The translations under genes and the position numbers were made by a program. This document shows, piece after piece, positions 17,688 to 26,664 of a DNA stretch of 53,220 bases. Under the pieces are notes generated by a model that worked only from the letters and a program-made list of their open reading frames with translations, was not told where the DNA came from and did no database searches. Within the stretch, counting starts at the first letter, position 1; each line of letters opens with the position of its first letter. Origin of the DNA: an uncultured Opitutaceae bacterium (lineage in GTDB: Bacteria; Verrucomicrobiota; Verrucomicrobiia; Opitutales; Opitutaceae); assembly GCA_903929355.1 (NCBI GenBank), contig CAIYUN010000063.1, forward strand, positions 1 through 53,220. Direction: 5' to 3'.

Positions 17688-18965
17688 ATGTCCCGCGCCA
17701 CCAAGTTTCGGTGGGTGATCTGCGGCCTGCTCTTTGCCGCCACCACGATCAACTATGTGGACCGGGCGGTCTTCGGCCAGCTCTCACCGGAGCTCAAGAA
17801 GATCTTCAACTGGAGCAGCGGGGACATCGCCGCCATTCTGCTGTGGTTTGAGGTCGCTTACGCGATCGGTCTGGCCTTCGCCGGGCGCATCCTGGACCGG
17901 GTCGGCACCCGGATTGGGCTCGGGGTGTCGTTCGCGGCCTGGTGTCTCGCCTCCATGCTGCACGCGGGCATGGGCACGGTGGTCGGCTTTATGATCGCGC
18001 GGTTTGCCCTGGGTCTCACCGAATCCGGGGCGTGGCCGGGCGTGACGAAGGCGACGGCCGAGTGGTTCCCGCGCCGGGAGCGCGCCACGGTGGCCGGGGT
18101 TTATAATTCCGGCAGCAACGTGGGCTCGATGATCGTGCCGTTGGTGGCGCCGGCCCTCTATCTCGCCTTTGGCTGGCGGTGGGCGTTTATCGCCATCGGC
18201 GCGGCCGGCCTGGTGTGGCTGGTGTTCTGGTTTGCGCTCTACCGCCTGCCCGCCGAGCACCCCAGGGTCTCGCCCGCCGAACTCGCGATCATCGAGAGCG
18301 ACCCGCCCGACACCGTCACCGAGATCATGCCGATGGGGCGCATCCTCTCCACCCGCGCCGCCTGGGCGTTCATCATGGGAAAATTTTTCACCGACATGAT
18401 TTTCCGCTGGAACATCAACCTGCTGCCGCTGTTTTTCAGCGATCATTTCAACCTCAACATCAAGGAGGTGGGGCTGCCGTTTTTCATCATCTATCTGACG
18501 GCCGCGCTGGGGAGCGTCGGGGGCGGCTGGCTCTCCTCTTCGCTGCTCAAGCACGGCTGGTCGGTCAACCGCGCACGCAAGACCGCCATGCTGGTCTGCG
18601 TCCTCTGTGTGCTGCCCGTGATGTGCACCACGGCGGTCACGAACAAGTGGCTCGCGGTGGCGATCTTCAGCCTGATGATGGCGGCACACCAAGGGTGGTC
18701 GTCCAACCTCTACACCAGCGTTTCCGACATGTTTCCGAAGCACGCGGTCGGCGTGGTGGCCGGCATCGGCGGCACCTCCGGCTCGATCGGGGCGATCCTG
18801 CTGCTCCAACTGACCAAGAATCTGTTCGACTCGCAGAAGAACGCCGGGGTGGACGCGGACCATGTCTACACGGTGATCTTCGTCCTCGCCGGCTTCGCCT
18901 ATCTCGCCGCCCTCGGCTGCTTCCACCTGCTCGCCCCCAAGATGGAGCCGGTGAAAAAGGAGTAA
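17688..18965 (+). CDS. MFS transporter, hexuronate/anion:cation symporter type
   Basis: A 425-residue protein from ATG 17688 (MSRATKFRWVICGLL); an in-frame ATG at 17658 would add ten residues. It has about 12 transmembrane helices. Helix 1 INYVDRAVFGQLSPELKK and helices 4-5 RFALGLTESGAWPGVTKATAEWFPRRERA (split here by a short loop) match the ExuT/GudP family (the NYxDR and G-x-x-E-x-G motifs). It imports a sugar acid such as hexuronate or glucarate with protons. The location between an SDR and an SMP-30 lactonase supports sugar-acid uptake and breakdown. Its leader is C-rich without Shine-Dalgarno. Confidence 0.88.
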   Translation: MSRATKFRWVICGLLFAATTINYVDRAVFGQLSPELKKIFNWSSGDIAAILLWFEVAYAIGLAFAGRILDRVGTRIGLGVSFAAWCLASMLHAGMGTVVGFMIARFALGLTESGAWPGVTKATAEWFPRRERATVAGVYNSGSNVGSMIVPLVAPALYLAFGWRWAFIAIGAAGLVWLVFWFALYRLPAEHPRVSPAELAIIESDPPDTVTEIMPMGRILSTRAAWAFIMGKFFTDMIFRWNINLLPLFFSDHFNLNIKEVGLPFFIIYLTAALGSVGGGWLSSSLLKHGWSVNRARKTAMLVCVLCVLPVMCTTAVTNKWLAVAIFSLMMAAHQGWSSNLYTSVSDMFPKHAVGVVAGIGGTSGSIGAILLLQLTKNLFDSQKNAGVDADHVYTVIFVLAGFAYLAALGCFHLLAPKMEPVKKE

Positions 18966-18971
18966 GCTCAT

Positions 18972-18990
18972 GCTGGGGCCGCGCCCCAGC
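18972..18990 (+). terminator. GC hairpin after the MFS gene
   Basis: GCTGGGGC and GCCCCAGC pair around the loop CGC seven bases after the stop, but no T-tract follows, so it may be an RNA-stabilising hairpin and not a true terminator. Confidence 0.35.
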
Positions 18991-19072
18991 TTCCGTCCCC
19001 AACCCAAAACCAAGCACGAAGCACCAAGCTTCAACCTCTCAACCGTTCAACCGCCCCCCCCATCCCCCCCCC

Positions 19073-20062
19073 ATGAAAACCCTGCCCGTCCTCTCCCTCC
19101 TGTTCGTCTCCCTCACCGCGTGGCCGCTGTTGGCGGCCGACATGGCGGCCCCGCCGCCCACCCCCACCGCCGCCGAGGCGAAGGCCATTGGTTTCGGTCC
19201 CACCATCCCCGCCGATGCCAAGGTCACCAAGCTGGCGGGCGGCTTCAAATTCACCGAGGGGGCCACGACCGCCGCCAACGGCGACGTGTTCTTCATCGAC
19301 CAGGACAACAACCGCATCCATAAATGGAGCATCACCGAGAACAAGGTCTCGATCTTCCTGGAGCCCTCCAACCGGGCCAACGGCCAGTATTTTGACGCCA
19401 AGGGCAACCTCATCTCCTGCTGCGACGAGAAGAATGAGCTCTGGTCCATCGCCCCCGACGGCACCCACACCGTCCTGATTTCGTCCGCCGGCTACGAAGG
19501 ACACCCGCTCGACGGCCCGAACGATGTCTGGGTCCGGCCCGACGGCGGCCTGTATATCACCGACCCCTGCTACATCCGTTCCTGGTGGGACAAGTCCGTC
19601 ACCCGTCCGGCGCAGTCGATCCGTGCGGTGTATTATCTCGGCCCCGACCATAAGGGGCTCAAACGGGTGGCCCAGGATTTTGCGATGCCCAACGGCATCG
19701 CCGGCACGCCCGATGGCAAGACCCTCTACGTGGCCGACATCAACGCCGGCAAGACCTTCGGCTTTGACATCCAACCCGATGGTTCGCTCACCAACCGTCG
19801 GCTCATCTGCAACCTGGGCTCGGACGGCATGACCATTGACGATCAGGGCCACCTTTACATGTCGGCGGCCAACCGCGGCTTGAACGGCGGATTGAGCGTG
19901 GTGGACATCAAGAGCGGCCAGCTCGTGGGCTATGTGCCGATGCCGGAACAGCCCGCCAACATGGCCTTCGGCGGCAAGAACCACGACACGCTTTTTCTGA
20001 CCGCGCGCACGGGCTTCTACATGATCCCCACCAAGGTCAAGGGCGGCAACCCGGCGAAGTAA
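19073..20062 (+). CDS. Secreted SMP-30/gluconolactonase-family protein
   Basis: A 329-residue protein with a signal peptide (residues 1-22, ending PLLAADM). The SMP-30 beta-propeller is visible from about residue 50: metal-ligand Glu in FKFTEGATT (E62), Asn in GPNDVWVRPDGGLYITD, and Asp in LYVADINAGKTFGFDI. These three bind the divalent metal used for lactone hydrolysis. It probably opens a sugar lactone in the periplasm to give the acid carried by the upstream MFS transporter. The leader before ATG 19073 is almost pure C. The long open frame upstream of the ATG is shadow of the transporter gene. Confidence 0.88.
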   Translation: MKTLPVLSLLFVSLTAWPLLAADMAAPPPTPTAAEAKAIGFGPTIPADAKVTKLAGGFKFTEGATTAANGDVFFIDQDNNRIHKWSITENKVSIFLEPSNRANGQYFDAKGNLISCCDEKNELWSIAPDGTHTVLISSAGYEGHPLDGPNDVWVRPDGGLYITDPCYIRSWWDKSVTRPAQSIRAVYYLGPDHKGLKRVAQDFAMPNGIAGTPDGKTLYVADINAGKTFGFDIQPDGSLTNRRLICNLGSDGMTIDDQGHLYMSAANRGLNGGLSVVDIKSGQLVGYVPMPEQPANMAFGGKNHDTLFLTARTGFYMIPTKVKGGNPAK

Positions 20063-20100
20063 GGGGCGGCGGCGAACCGGTCTGGGCTTGCCCCGACCGG

Positions 20101-22116
20101 TCACCCCGCCGGCGGCTTGGGGAGCAGGCGGGCGACCGTCCACAGGAGCAGGGCGACCACCAGCACCAGCGCACACCAGAAGAACGGGCCGCCGAGGGAC
20201 GTGGAAAATCCGCCGCTCCATGCGGTCGGGCCCAACGCCTCGGCCGGCCCCAGCCGGGCGGCGCTTTTTTCCGCGTTGAACAACTGGTTGGCGACGAGGC
20301 TCAGGTCATAGCGCGGCGCGGCGGTCTCCGTCTCGCCGTAATACAACGCCGGCGTGCGGTCCGGCGCAGCTTTGAACAGCAACCGGACGACCGGGTTCCA
20401 CGCCTGCGCGCCGGCGAGCACCAGCGGGGGGTTGTCGCCGTTGTCGGTTTGCAGCCACAGCGCATCGGTCTGCGGCCGGTCGGAGAGGGTGAACCTCAAC
20501 GCGGCGCCAGGCTGCCCGGGGGTGTGCTGCCAATCGGCGGCGGCGAGGGTGACCTCGAAGGCGGCACCCCGGTCGTCCGAACGGATCTCGTAGAGCCGCA
20601 CGTGGCGCTGAAACAACAGGGTGGGGGACGTGAGGGTAAGGTGGGTTAGCGGCAGGCCGGCGCGGGGGAGCTTGAGCTGCCAGCGGCTCAGGCGGGGAGA
20701 AGTCGGATCATTGGCCGGCACGGGCACCAATGGAACCGGGCGGGCAAGCGTGGTGTGCTCCACCAAGTAGGGGATTTGCCGGCCCTCCACCAGGAGACGC
20801 AGATCGGCCAGATCGGATCGCGCCTGGGCGAGCACGTCCAGGTCGAGCTCGAGCTGTTGCGCCCCCGGGGAGGTGAGCACCACGGGCTTGCGCCAAAGCC
20901 AGCCTTTGGGCTCAAACGGTGCGCCGTCCAGGGCCAGGTTTGCGAGGGCCTCGGGCGGATGATAACCAGGATTGGCGGCCGGCGGGGAGAGGGCGGCCGG
21001 GGTGAGCGGAATCGCGGTGTAGGCGATGGCGGGGGCGGGCAGGTCGTAACGTGGCGCGGCCGCGTGCGTCTGCCCGAGCAGCAGCGTGAAGGTGCCCGGC
21101 GCGGCGGCATTGAACACGAGCCAGATGGGGTGGCGCGCGCCGCGTACCGTCGTCACGGCCAGCGGCGGACTGTCGCCGTTGTCGATATGGACGATGAGCT
21201 CGCGCGGCATGGGCCCCGGACCGGTCGGCACGACGAGCCGGGCGGCGGGCGTGAGCCCGTCCACCGCGATGCGGTAGATGGTGCCGTTGGTGAGCGGGCG
21301 CTCCACCACGGTGTCGTCGCGGAGTTCGCGCGCCGCCACCGTGAGATTGCGGGTGAACCATGGGTCGTCCGCCACGAAGGTGAGCGAGGCGAGCGGCAGG
21401 TGGGCCGCGCCGAGATCGAGTGTGAGCACCGTCTCACCAGGCAGTTCGTCCCGGGCGGTGATGTTCACCGCCACCGGCTCGACGGGAGCCTCCGCCGCGG
21501 CCCCGGCCAGGAGGACTGCCCCGGTGAATGGCACCGGGGGCGAACGGCGGTCATCCACCGTCAGGCGCAGGAACGCGGCCGGCCGCTGGCCGAGGTCAAG
21601 CGTCAGACCGGCCGCCCCGTTCTGGCGGAACACCGGCACGCCGTCCGCCACCGGCTCCCAGGCCCGCCCGTCGTCGGACCGCTCGATGCGCACGGGCTTG
21701 ACGAAGGCCGTGCCGGGCGTCGCCACCGTGACCGTGAGGAGCGGCTCGGTGGTGCCAGTCTCGATCGTGAGCACGGTGGCATCGGTGGTTAGGTCGGCGT
21801 GAAACTGGCGCGGACTGACCGGCCTGGGCTGCACCTCGCCCGGGCGCACGAGCGCATACGGCACTTCGCGGCCGGCGGCGTCGAGCATGCGCAGGTCGGC
21901 CAAATCGGGCCGGGCGTGGTCGAGGGTGGCCGGGGAGAGGGAGAACTTCACCAGGCCGGCCGATTCGAGCGTGAACGTCTGGCGCAGCGCCCACTCTCCG
22001 GTGTCGAGCGCGCGGGCGGCCGTGGGCAGCAGCAGCAGGAGCGCAGCGAGCCGTGCGCCCCACCCGCGAAAACTAGGCGGGGCCGGGCGGCGGAGGGGGA
22101 GGGGGGGCGGCGTCAT
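20101..22116 (-). CDS. DUF3999-family membrane-anchored protein
   Basis: A 671-residue protein from ATG 22116, overlapping the DUF2339 gene end by 44 bases. It has a signal peptide (LAALLLLLPTAARALD), two large beta-rich periplasmic halves with repeated DNGD-PPL motifs (VHIDNGDSPPLAV and LQTDNGDNPPLVLAGA), and a single C-terminal membrane helix (FFWCALVLVVALLLWTVARL). From memory this matches DUF3999, which is regularly adjacent to DUF2339 in Gram-negative bacteria. The biochemical role is unknown; the domains look like carbohydrate-binding or adhesion modules facing the periplasm. The long overlap suggests coupled translation and a joint complex. Confidence 0.75.
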   Translation of the reverse strand: MTPPPLPLRRPAPPSFRGWGARLAALLLLLPTAARALDTGEWALRQTFTLESAGLVKFSLSPATLDHARPDLADLRMLDAAGREVPYALVRPGEVQPRPVSPRQFHADLTTDATVLTIETGTTEPLLTVTVATPGTAFVKPVRIERSDDGRAWEPVADGVPVFRQNGAAGLTLDLGQRPAAFLRLTVDDRRSPPVPFTGAVLLAGAAAEAPVEPVAVNITARDELPGETVLTLDLGAAHLPLASLTFVADDPWFTRNLTVAARELRDDTVVERPLTNGTIYRIAVDGLTPAARLVVPTGPGPMPRELIVHIDNGDSPPLAVTTVRGARHPIWLVFNAAAPGTFTLLLGQTHAAAPRYDLPAPAIAYTAIPLTPAALSPPAANPGYHPPEALANLALDGAPFEPKGWLWRKPVVLTSPGAQQLELDLDVLAQARSDLADLRLLVEGRQIPYLVEHTTLARPVPLVPVPANDPTSPRLSRWQLKLPRAGLPLTHLTLTSPTLLFQRHVRLYEIRSDDRGAAFEVTLAAADWQHTPGQPGAALRFTLSDRPQTDALWLQTDNGDNPPLVLAGAQAWNPVVRLLFKAAPDRTPALYYGETETAAPRYDLSLVANQLFNAEKSAARLGPAEALGPTAWSGGFSTSLGGPFFWCALVLVVALLLWTVARLLPKPPAG

Positions 22117-25100
22117 GGGCGGTCGGGAGGAAGCGTTGATAGACGAACGAGGCGAGGATCGCGATGATGGCGACCGCAATCAGCGCCACGATGCGGTAGA
22201 GGTTGTCGAGATTCGCGAGATCGCGGAAAAACAGCTTGAGCAGCGCGACGCTGAGCAGCCCGAGGCCGGCATAACGGGCGGCAACCTGACGCCGCCAAAT
22301 GCCGGCGACCAGCAGCCCGAAGGCGAAGAGCGCCCAGGCGATGGTGTAGGTCATGTCGCGCGCCAGGTTGCCCGAGAATTCAAACGCCAGGTTGCCTTCC
22401 GCCGGGCTGAAGTAGTCGGCGATCTCCAGGTTCAGCAGTTGAAACGCCAGCACCACGCCCAGACCGTTGAGCCAAGGTGGGGCCACATAACCCAGCACCC
22501 GGTCACGCGGGGGCGCGAGCAGGCGGGCGCCGGTGAAAAGCGCCGCCGCCGTCACCCCATAGGTGTAGAGATACCAGTTGAAGATCGGCGCGGTGCGTGG
22601 GTGGTAGCCCAGCACGGCGGGATTCAGCCCCAGTCGGACGAAGGCTGCCATCAACAAGCCGAGGCCGGCGAGGCGCAGTCCCGGGTGGGGTAGTCGGTGA
22701 AACAGCCACAACAGGGCCGCACCCTCGACCGCCCAACCCAGGGTGATCCACTGGCGGTCAAACTGCACCGGAAAGACCAGGGTGATGAAGAACAACGCCA
22801 CTCCGCCAAACCACGCCAGGCGGCCCAACTTTTGCGGATGCTCCTCCGGCAACCCCCGCCTCACGGCCACGAGACCGGCCAGCGCGGGCAATACAAAGGC
22901 CGCGGGTAGCAGCCCCATGACGTGGTGGTTGGGCCAGGTGGCTCCGATCAGCCGGTGGAGCAACGCAAAGTGCAGTGGGCCGCTGAGCGCCGCCACGATC
23001 CACGGTCCACGTGCGTCGGAGAAGGCCTTGCGGAAGACAAACGGAAAAACCGCAAACACGGCGTAAAACAGCAGATACCAGGCGAGCGCCACCGGACCGT
23101 GGTCCGGCTGGAAACGCGATCCTTGCCAGGCATATTCGAGCGCGAGGGTGCCGGTGAGCGCGGCGGCCGGCAGCCACTCGATCACCATCAACCGGGTCAG
23201 GCCGAGCGCGAGCCCGACGAGCAGCAACGCCAGCCCGAAAACCGGCGAAGGGTCCGGCAGAGCCAGACGGGTGACAACCATCACCAACAGCGCAAACGGC
23301 AGCAGCACGGCGACCGAGGGAATTTGCCCGCGCCCATCGCCCGGGAGGGTGAACCGGCCCGGGCCGGACGCGTCGGACTCCAACCGGTCGCCCAGCCGCC
23401 GCACCAGCCACTGGCCGGCGAAGAAAAACAGGACGGCAAATCCGCCGATCACGAGCAACAAAGCGGTCGGCGCGGAATTATCGGCGGGAATCTTCAGGAT
23501 CCAGGCCCCGGTCGCCACGAGCGTGAGCACCAGTACGGCGGCCAGTCCCGCGAGGGAGGCGGTGAGCAGGGCCAGCCCGATGGCGAGCAGGTCGAGCAGC
23601 AGCACCGCCGGCCAGACCAGCAGGGGCACGACCGGCAGGCGGGACAGGGTGAGGAGCAGGAGCAGCAACGTGACCGCGGGCCAGAGCTGGTCGCCGGCCG
23701 CCGCCGCCACGGCGTGGCGGCGCGCGAGCAACGGCGGCCCCGCAGTGTGCAATGCCGCAAAGGCCAGGTAGAGGGCGAGCCCCCAGGGCAGCAACTCCGG
23801 GGTGAGGCTGGCCCCGGTCCAGACCGCCAGCAGGAGAAAGACCGCCGCGCCCGCCAGCGTGTGCACCCGGGCCGCCTCCGCCTCCAGCCACGCCAAGGTC
23901 AGCACGGCGGCGTCGGCCAGGAGGACAAACGTGAACAACAGCCCCGGCCGCGCGGCCAGCCCCGGAAACCCCAGGAAATAACCGGCGAAGGCAAAAGCCA
24001 CAAACGGGAGCGCCGCCGCCGTCGCGAACAGGGGCATCGTCGCCTGCCGCCGGACCCGCGCCACGACCGCCGCCAGGAGGAAAAGTCCGATGAAAACGAG
24101 GTTGATGAGGATGGCCGTGGAAAACTTCTCCGGGGCGAAGAACCGGTCCGTCCAGCCGAGCTCCATGAGCACGGTGCCGCCGGCGCCCAGTGGCACGAGA
24201 AAGTCCCAGCGGCGGTGCAGCGCCACGGCGATCAGGCCCGCGTCGAGCAGCGCGAGGTAGCCGAACAGCCCCACCGGGTTGTCCTGCCCGGTCGCCAGCA
24301 GCACCGGGGTGAGGAACCCGCCCAACATCCCGAGCACGGCCACCACCCGCGCCTCCAGCCGCACCGCCAGGAGAAACGCCGTCGCGGTGATCAGCACCAT
24401 CAATGCAAACGTGGCCCAGACACTGAAAAACTCGAAGTGGTAATGCGCCCGGCACGCAAAGGTCACCGCATAAAGCACCACAATGCCGGTCGCGCAGAGC
24501 GTCTGACCGGTCACGGCATAGCGGCGCGCGAGCCGGAGCCCGGCCACGAGCAGACCCGCGCCGGCGATAAACCCGATGGCCGCCCGCAGCTCGGGCGGGA
24601 TCCAGTTGTGGTCAATCGAGTATTTGAGAAAGTACACGACGCCCAGAAAGAAGGCGAGCCCGCCCAGCCACGCGAAGAGCTTCACCCCCATGAACAGCTC
24701 CCAGTTGATCGCCGGCCCGCGCGCCGGAACCGCAGCTGGAGGAGAGAAAGGCGGCAGCGGCGGTGGCAGGGTCGGCGGCACCGCGGCTTGGTGGCGGGGC
24801 GCGGGCCACTCCGGCGGCTCGTTCCAGGCCGGGATCGGCGCCGACGGTTCGGCCGCGGTGACACGTGTTGCCGTGCCCGCGGACTTGTCCGCCATGGCCT
24901 TGGCGACGGCGGAAGCCTCGCGCGTAGGCTGGGACCCCAACGCGTCTTCCGCCCGCCCGGCGGTGGGGTTCGGCCCTGGCCCCGACTGGCCCTCCCGCAG
25001 CTTGCGTTCCAAGCGCTCGACCTCGTCAGCCAGCCGGTCGTGGTCGCGGCGCAGGTTCCGCAAACTGACCACGATCCAAACGGGGAGCCCGATGCCCACC

Positions 25101-25144
25101 GCCAACAGGAAGAAGGCCAGCAAAGTCAGAAAAAGTTCACTCAT
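22073..25144 (-). CDS. DUF2339-family polytopic membrane protein
   Basis: A 1,023-residue protein from ATG 25144 (MSELFLTLLAFFLLAVGI). One N-terminal membrane helix is followed by a charged coiled coil (RRDHDRLADEVERLERKL), a Pro/Ala-rich linker (about residues 90-150) and then roughly 25 hydrophobic helices to the end. INWELFMGVKLFAWLGGLAF marks the start of the DUF2339 core, from memory. The size and layout fit the family's 800-1,100 residues. Function is unknown; its constant partnership with DUF3999 suggests an envelope complex. It is the first gene of a two-gene unit. Its 5' flank (25145-25450) is unique sequence before the repeat field. Confidence 0.8.
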   Translation of the reverse strand: MSELFLTLLAFFLLAVGIGLPVWIVVSLRNLRRDHDRLADEVERLERKLREGQSGPGPNPTAGRAEDALGSQPTREASAVAKAMADKSAGTATRVTAAEPSAPIPAWNEPPEWPAPRHQAAVPPTLPPPLPPFSPPAAVPARGPAINWELFMGVKLFAWLGGLAFFLGVVYFLKYSIDHNWIPPELRAAIGFIAGAGLLVAGLRLARRYAVTGQTLCATGIVVLYAVTFACRAHYHFEFFSVWATFALMVLITATAFLLAVRLEARVVAVLGMLGGFLTPVLLATGQDNPVGLFGYLALLDAGLIAVALHRRWDFLVPLGAGGTVLMELGWTDRFFAPEKFSTAILINLVFIGLFLLAAVVARVRRQATMPLFATAAALPFVAFAFAGYFLGFPGLAARPGLLFTFVLLADAAVLTLAWLEAEAARVHTLAGAAVFLLLAVWTGASLTPELLPWGLALYLAFAALHTAGPPLLARRHAVAAAAGDQLWPAVTLLLLLLTLSRLPVVPLLVWPAVLLLDLLAIGLALLTASLAGLAAVLVLTLVATGAWILKIPADNSAPTALLLVIGGFAVLFFFAGQWLVRRLGDRLESDASGPGRFTLPGDGRGQIPSVAVLLPFALLVMVVTRLALPDPSPVFGLALLLVGLALGLTRLMVIEWLPAAALTGTLALEYAWQGSRFQPDHGPVALAWYLLFYAVFAVFPFVFRKAFSDARGPWIVAALSGPLHFALLHRLIGATWPNHHVMGLLPAAFVLPALAGLVAVRRGLPEEHPQKLGRLAWFGGVALFFITLVFPVQFDRQWITLGWAVEGAALLWLFHRLPHPGLRLAGLGLLMAAFVRLGLNPAVLGYHPRTAPIFNWYLYTYGVTAAALFTGARLLAPPRDRVLGYVAPPWLNGLGVVLAFQLLNLEIADYFSPAEGNLAFEFSGNLARDMTYTIAWALFAFGLLVAGIWRRQVAARYAGLGLLSVALLKLFFRDLANLDNLYRIVALIAVAIIAILASFVYQRFLPTAHDAAPPPPPPPGPA

Positions 25145-25998
25145 GGGAGAGGATGGATGCGCCGGGCGTGTCTCCACCCCGGCAACGTGGCATCAGACTG
25201 GCGAAAAAGAAGTCCGGGTGCGGTCAAGGCGGGTATGGGGGTTGAGATTGAGGATATGGGCGGGATTGCCTCCTGCCAGAAGATACTCGACCACGGGGAG
25301 AAACCGTTAATCGAAAAAACTGATGGGTCGCATCGTCCAAAACGATGGGTTCCACGTTTCGGCCGGTCAATTGGGGACGCGACAAGGGCGTCGCGGCTCC
25401 TTCACCAGATCCCTTGCGGCCGCCCGCCACCCAGCTCCGTCCGTTCATGAGTTCCTTATTTCTATATTCAATTCGAATCAGGAACTCAGGAACTCAGGCC
25501 AGACCAAACCCCTGCCTGATCCTCCCTCTGCCCCCTCCGTGCGCCCCGCGTACTCCGTGTTAAAACTCCGATTCATGGCTTCTGAACGTATCCGTGTGGA
25601 TCCGTGTCATCCGTGGTTAAAACTCCGTTCCTGGTTTCCTGGCTTCTGAATTCCCCTCTCCCTCCGTCCTCCGTTTCCTCCGGTCAATCTCCGCCCTGTC
25701 CGTTCCTGCTTTCCTGCTTTCCATATTCAAATTCCTTGGTCTGTCCTTCGCGCCTTCGCGCTAAAATACCGCCCCTTCTGAATCCGTGCATATCCGTGGT
25801 TAAAAAACTCCGTCCCTCGTTCATGGCTTCCTGGCTTCTGAATTCTCCCCTCCGCCCTCCGTTTCCTCAGTTCCCTCCTGTAAAAAAGCTCCCCGTTCCC
25901 TTCATGGATCAACCGACCGATGCGCCTGATCACCCGTGCAGTCCGGGCTTGCCGCGCAGCCCGCGTTGCGGCGTCATGATGCCGTCCCTTCTCGCGCC
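25145..25998. repeat. Intergenic repeat field
   Basis: Bases 25145-25460 are mostly unique. From 25470 to 25890 there are dense imperfect repeats: CCGTGTGGATCCGTGTCATC and ATATCCGTGGTTAAAA (25585-25625, 25778-25812), a ~70-bp unit containing TTTCCATATTCAAATTCCTT and CTTCGCGCCTTCGCGCTAAA (25706-25775), and CCTGGCTTCTGAATTCCCC units. The same units recur at 27.9, 29.9, 35 and 37.3 kb. No gene is supported. Confidence 0.75.
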
Positions 25999-26424
25999 AT
26001 GAAATCTCTCCTTCCATCCCCGTTGTTACTCCTCGCGGGGCTGCTCGCGCTTGCCGGCTGCCAGTATGTTGACACCACGCCCATGGCGACCGGTGACCAG
26101 GTGCTCAAGGGCGCGATCACCTGCCCGCCCGACCTCACCCTGCCGGCGGACGCCTCCGTCACCGTCTGGCTGCTCGACACCGCCAACAACAACATCCCGG
26201 TCGGCACGCAGACGATCAGGCACCCGGGCGTCTCGCCCATTCCGTTCGAGATTGATTACACCGCCTCCGATCTTGAAGTGCCCCACCGGGTGCGGATCGA
26301 GGCGCGCATCGAGTATGGGGGCAAGCTGCGCCTCATGAGTGGCCACACCCACCAGGTGACTTCGGCCAACGCCCGCCAGCCCTTCGCCCTGACCGTGAGC
26401 GAGCTCAGCGGAGCCGGCCCGTGA
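25999..26424 (+). CDS. YbaY-family lipoprotein
   Basis: A 141-residue protein from ATG 25999. It has a lipoprotein signal peptide with lipobox LAGC (Cys about 20). The mature part reads as a single beta-sandwich: GDQVLKGAITCPPDLTLPAD, VTVWLLDTA, PIPFEIDYTASDLE and VRIEARIEYGGKLRLMSGHT. This is the pattern of YbaY/type III secretion pilotin-like lipoproteins. The role is unknown; the protein is envelope-associated. It is monocistronic, surrounded by repeats on both sides. Confidence 0.75.
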   Translation: MKSLLPSPLLLLAGLLALAGCQYVDTTPMATGDQVLKGAITCPPDLTLPADASVTVWLLDTANNNIPVGTQTIRHPGVSPIPFEIDYTASDLEVPHRVRIEARIEYGGKLRLMSGHTHQVTSANARQPFALTVSELSGAGP

Positions 26425-26565
26425 AGGGTGGGGGCCAATGGGGAGCGCAGGCCCGCAGCCCCTTCACCCAAGGCTCAGCCACCCTCGATAATCCCTGTGA
26501 ATCCGGGGTTGTTTTTTCCATTCGCGGTTCCCTTCCTGGATTCCTGGCTTCCCCCTTCAACCCCC

Positions 26566-26598
26566 TTGTCGCGCCATAGCTTTAGCGACGGCGGATCC
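26566..26598. repeat. REP-like element
   Basis: CTTGTCGCGCCATAGCTTTA then GCGACGGCGGA. The arms GTCGC and GCGAC can pair. Same family as 13645, 49541 and 52148. Confidence 0.7.
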
Positions 26599-26664
26599 GC
26601 CCCTCGACTTGTGACGTTTTCTCACTGGCGTCTGATATCTGGCTTCTGACATCTTCCGACAACC

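Noticed and set aside
18179-19072. Open frame upstream of and in frame with the SMP-30 gene
   Set aside because: It is a shadow of the MFS gene; the signal peptide at 19073 marks the real start.
22922-25450. 842-codon plus-strand open frame opposite DUF2339
   Set aside because: Arg/Gln/Gly-rich antisense of a membrane protein gene, with no recognisable motifs.
25470-25890. Direct repeats that could suggest a CRISPR array
   Set aside because: Unit lengths and spacings are irregular, there are no unique spacers of constant size, and no cas gene is present.
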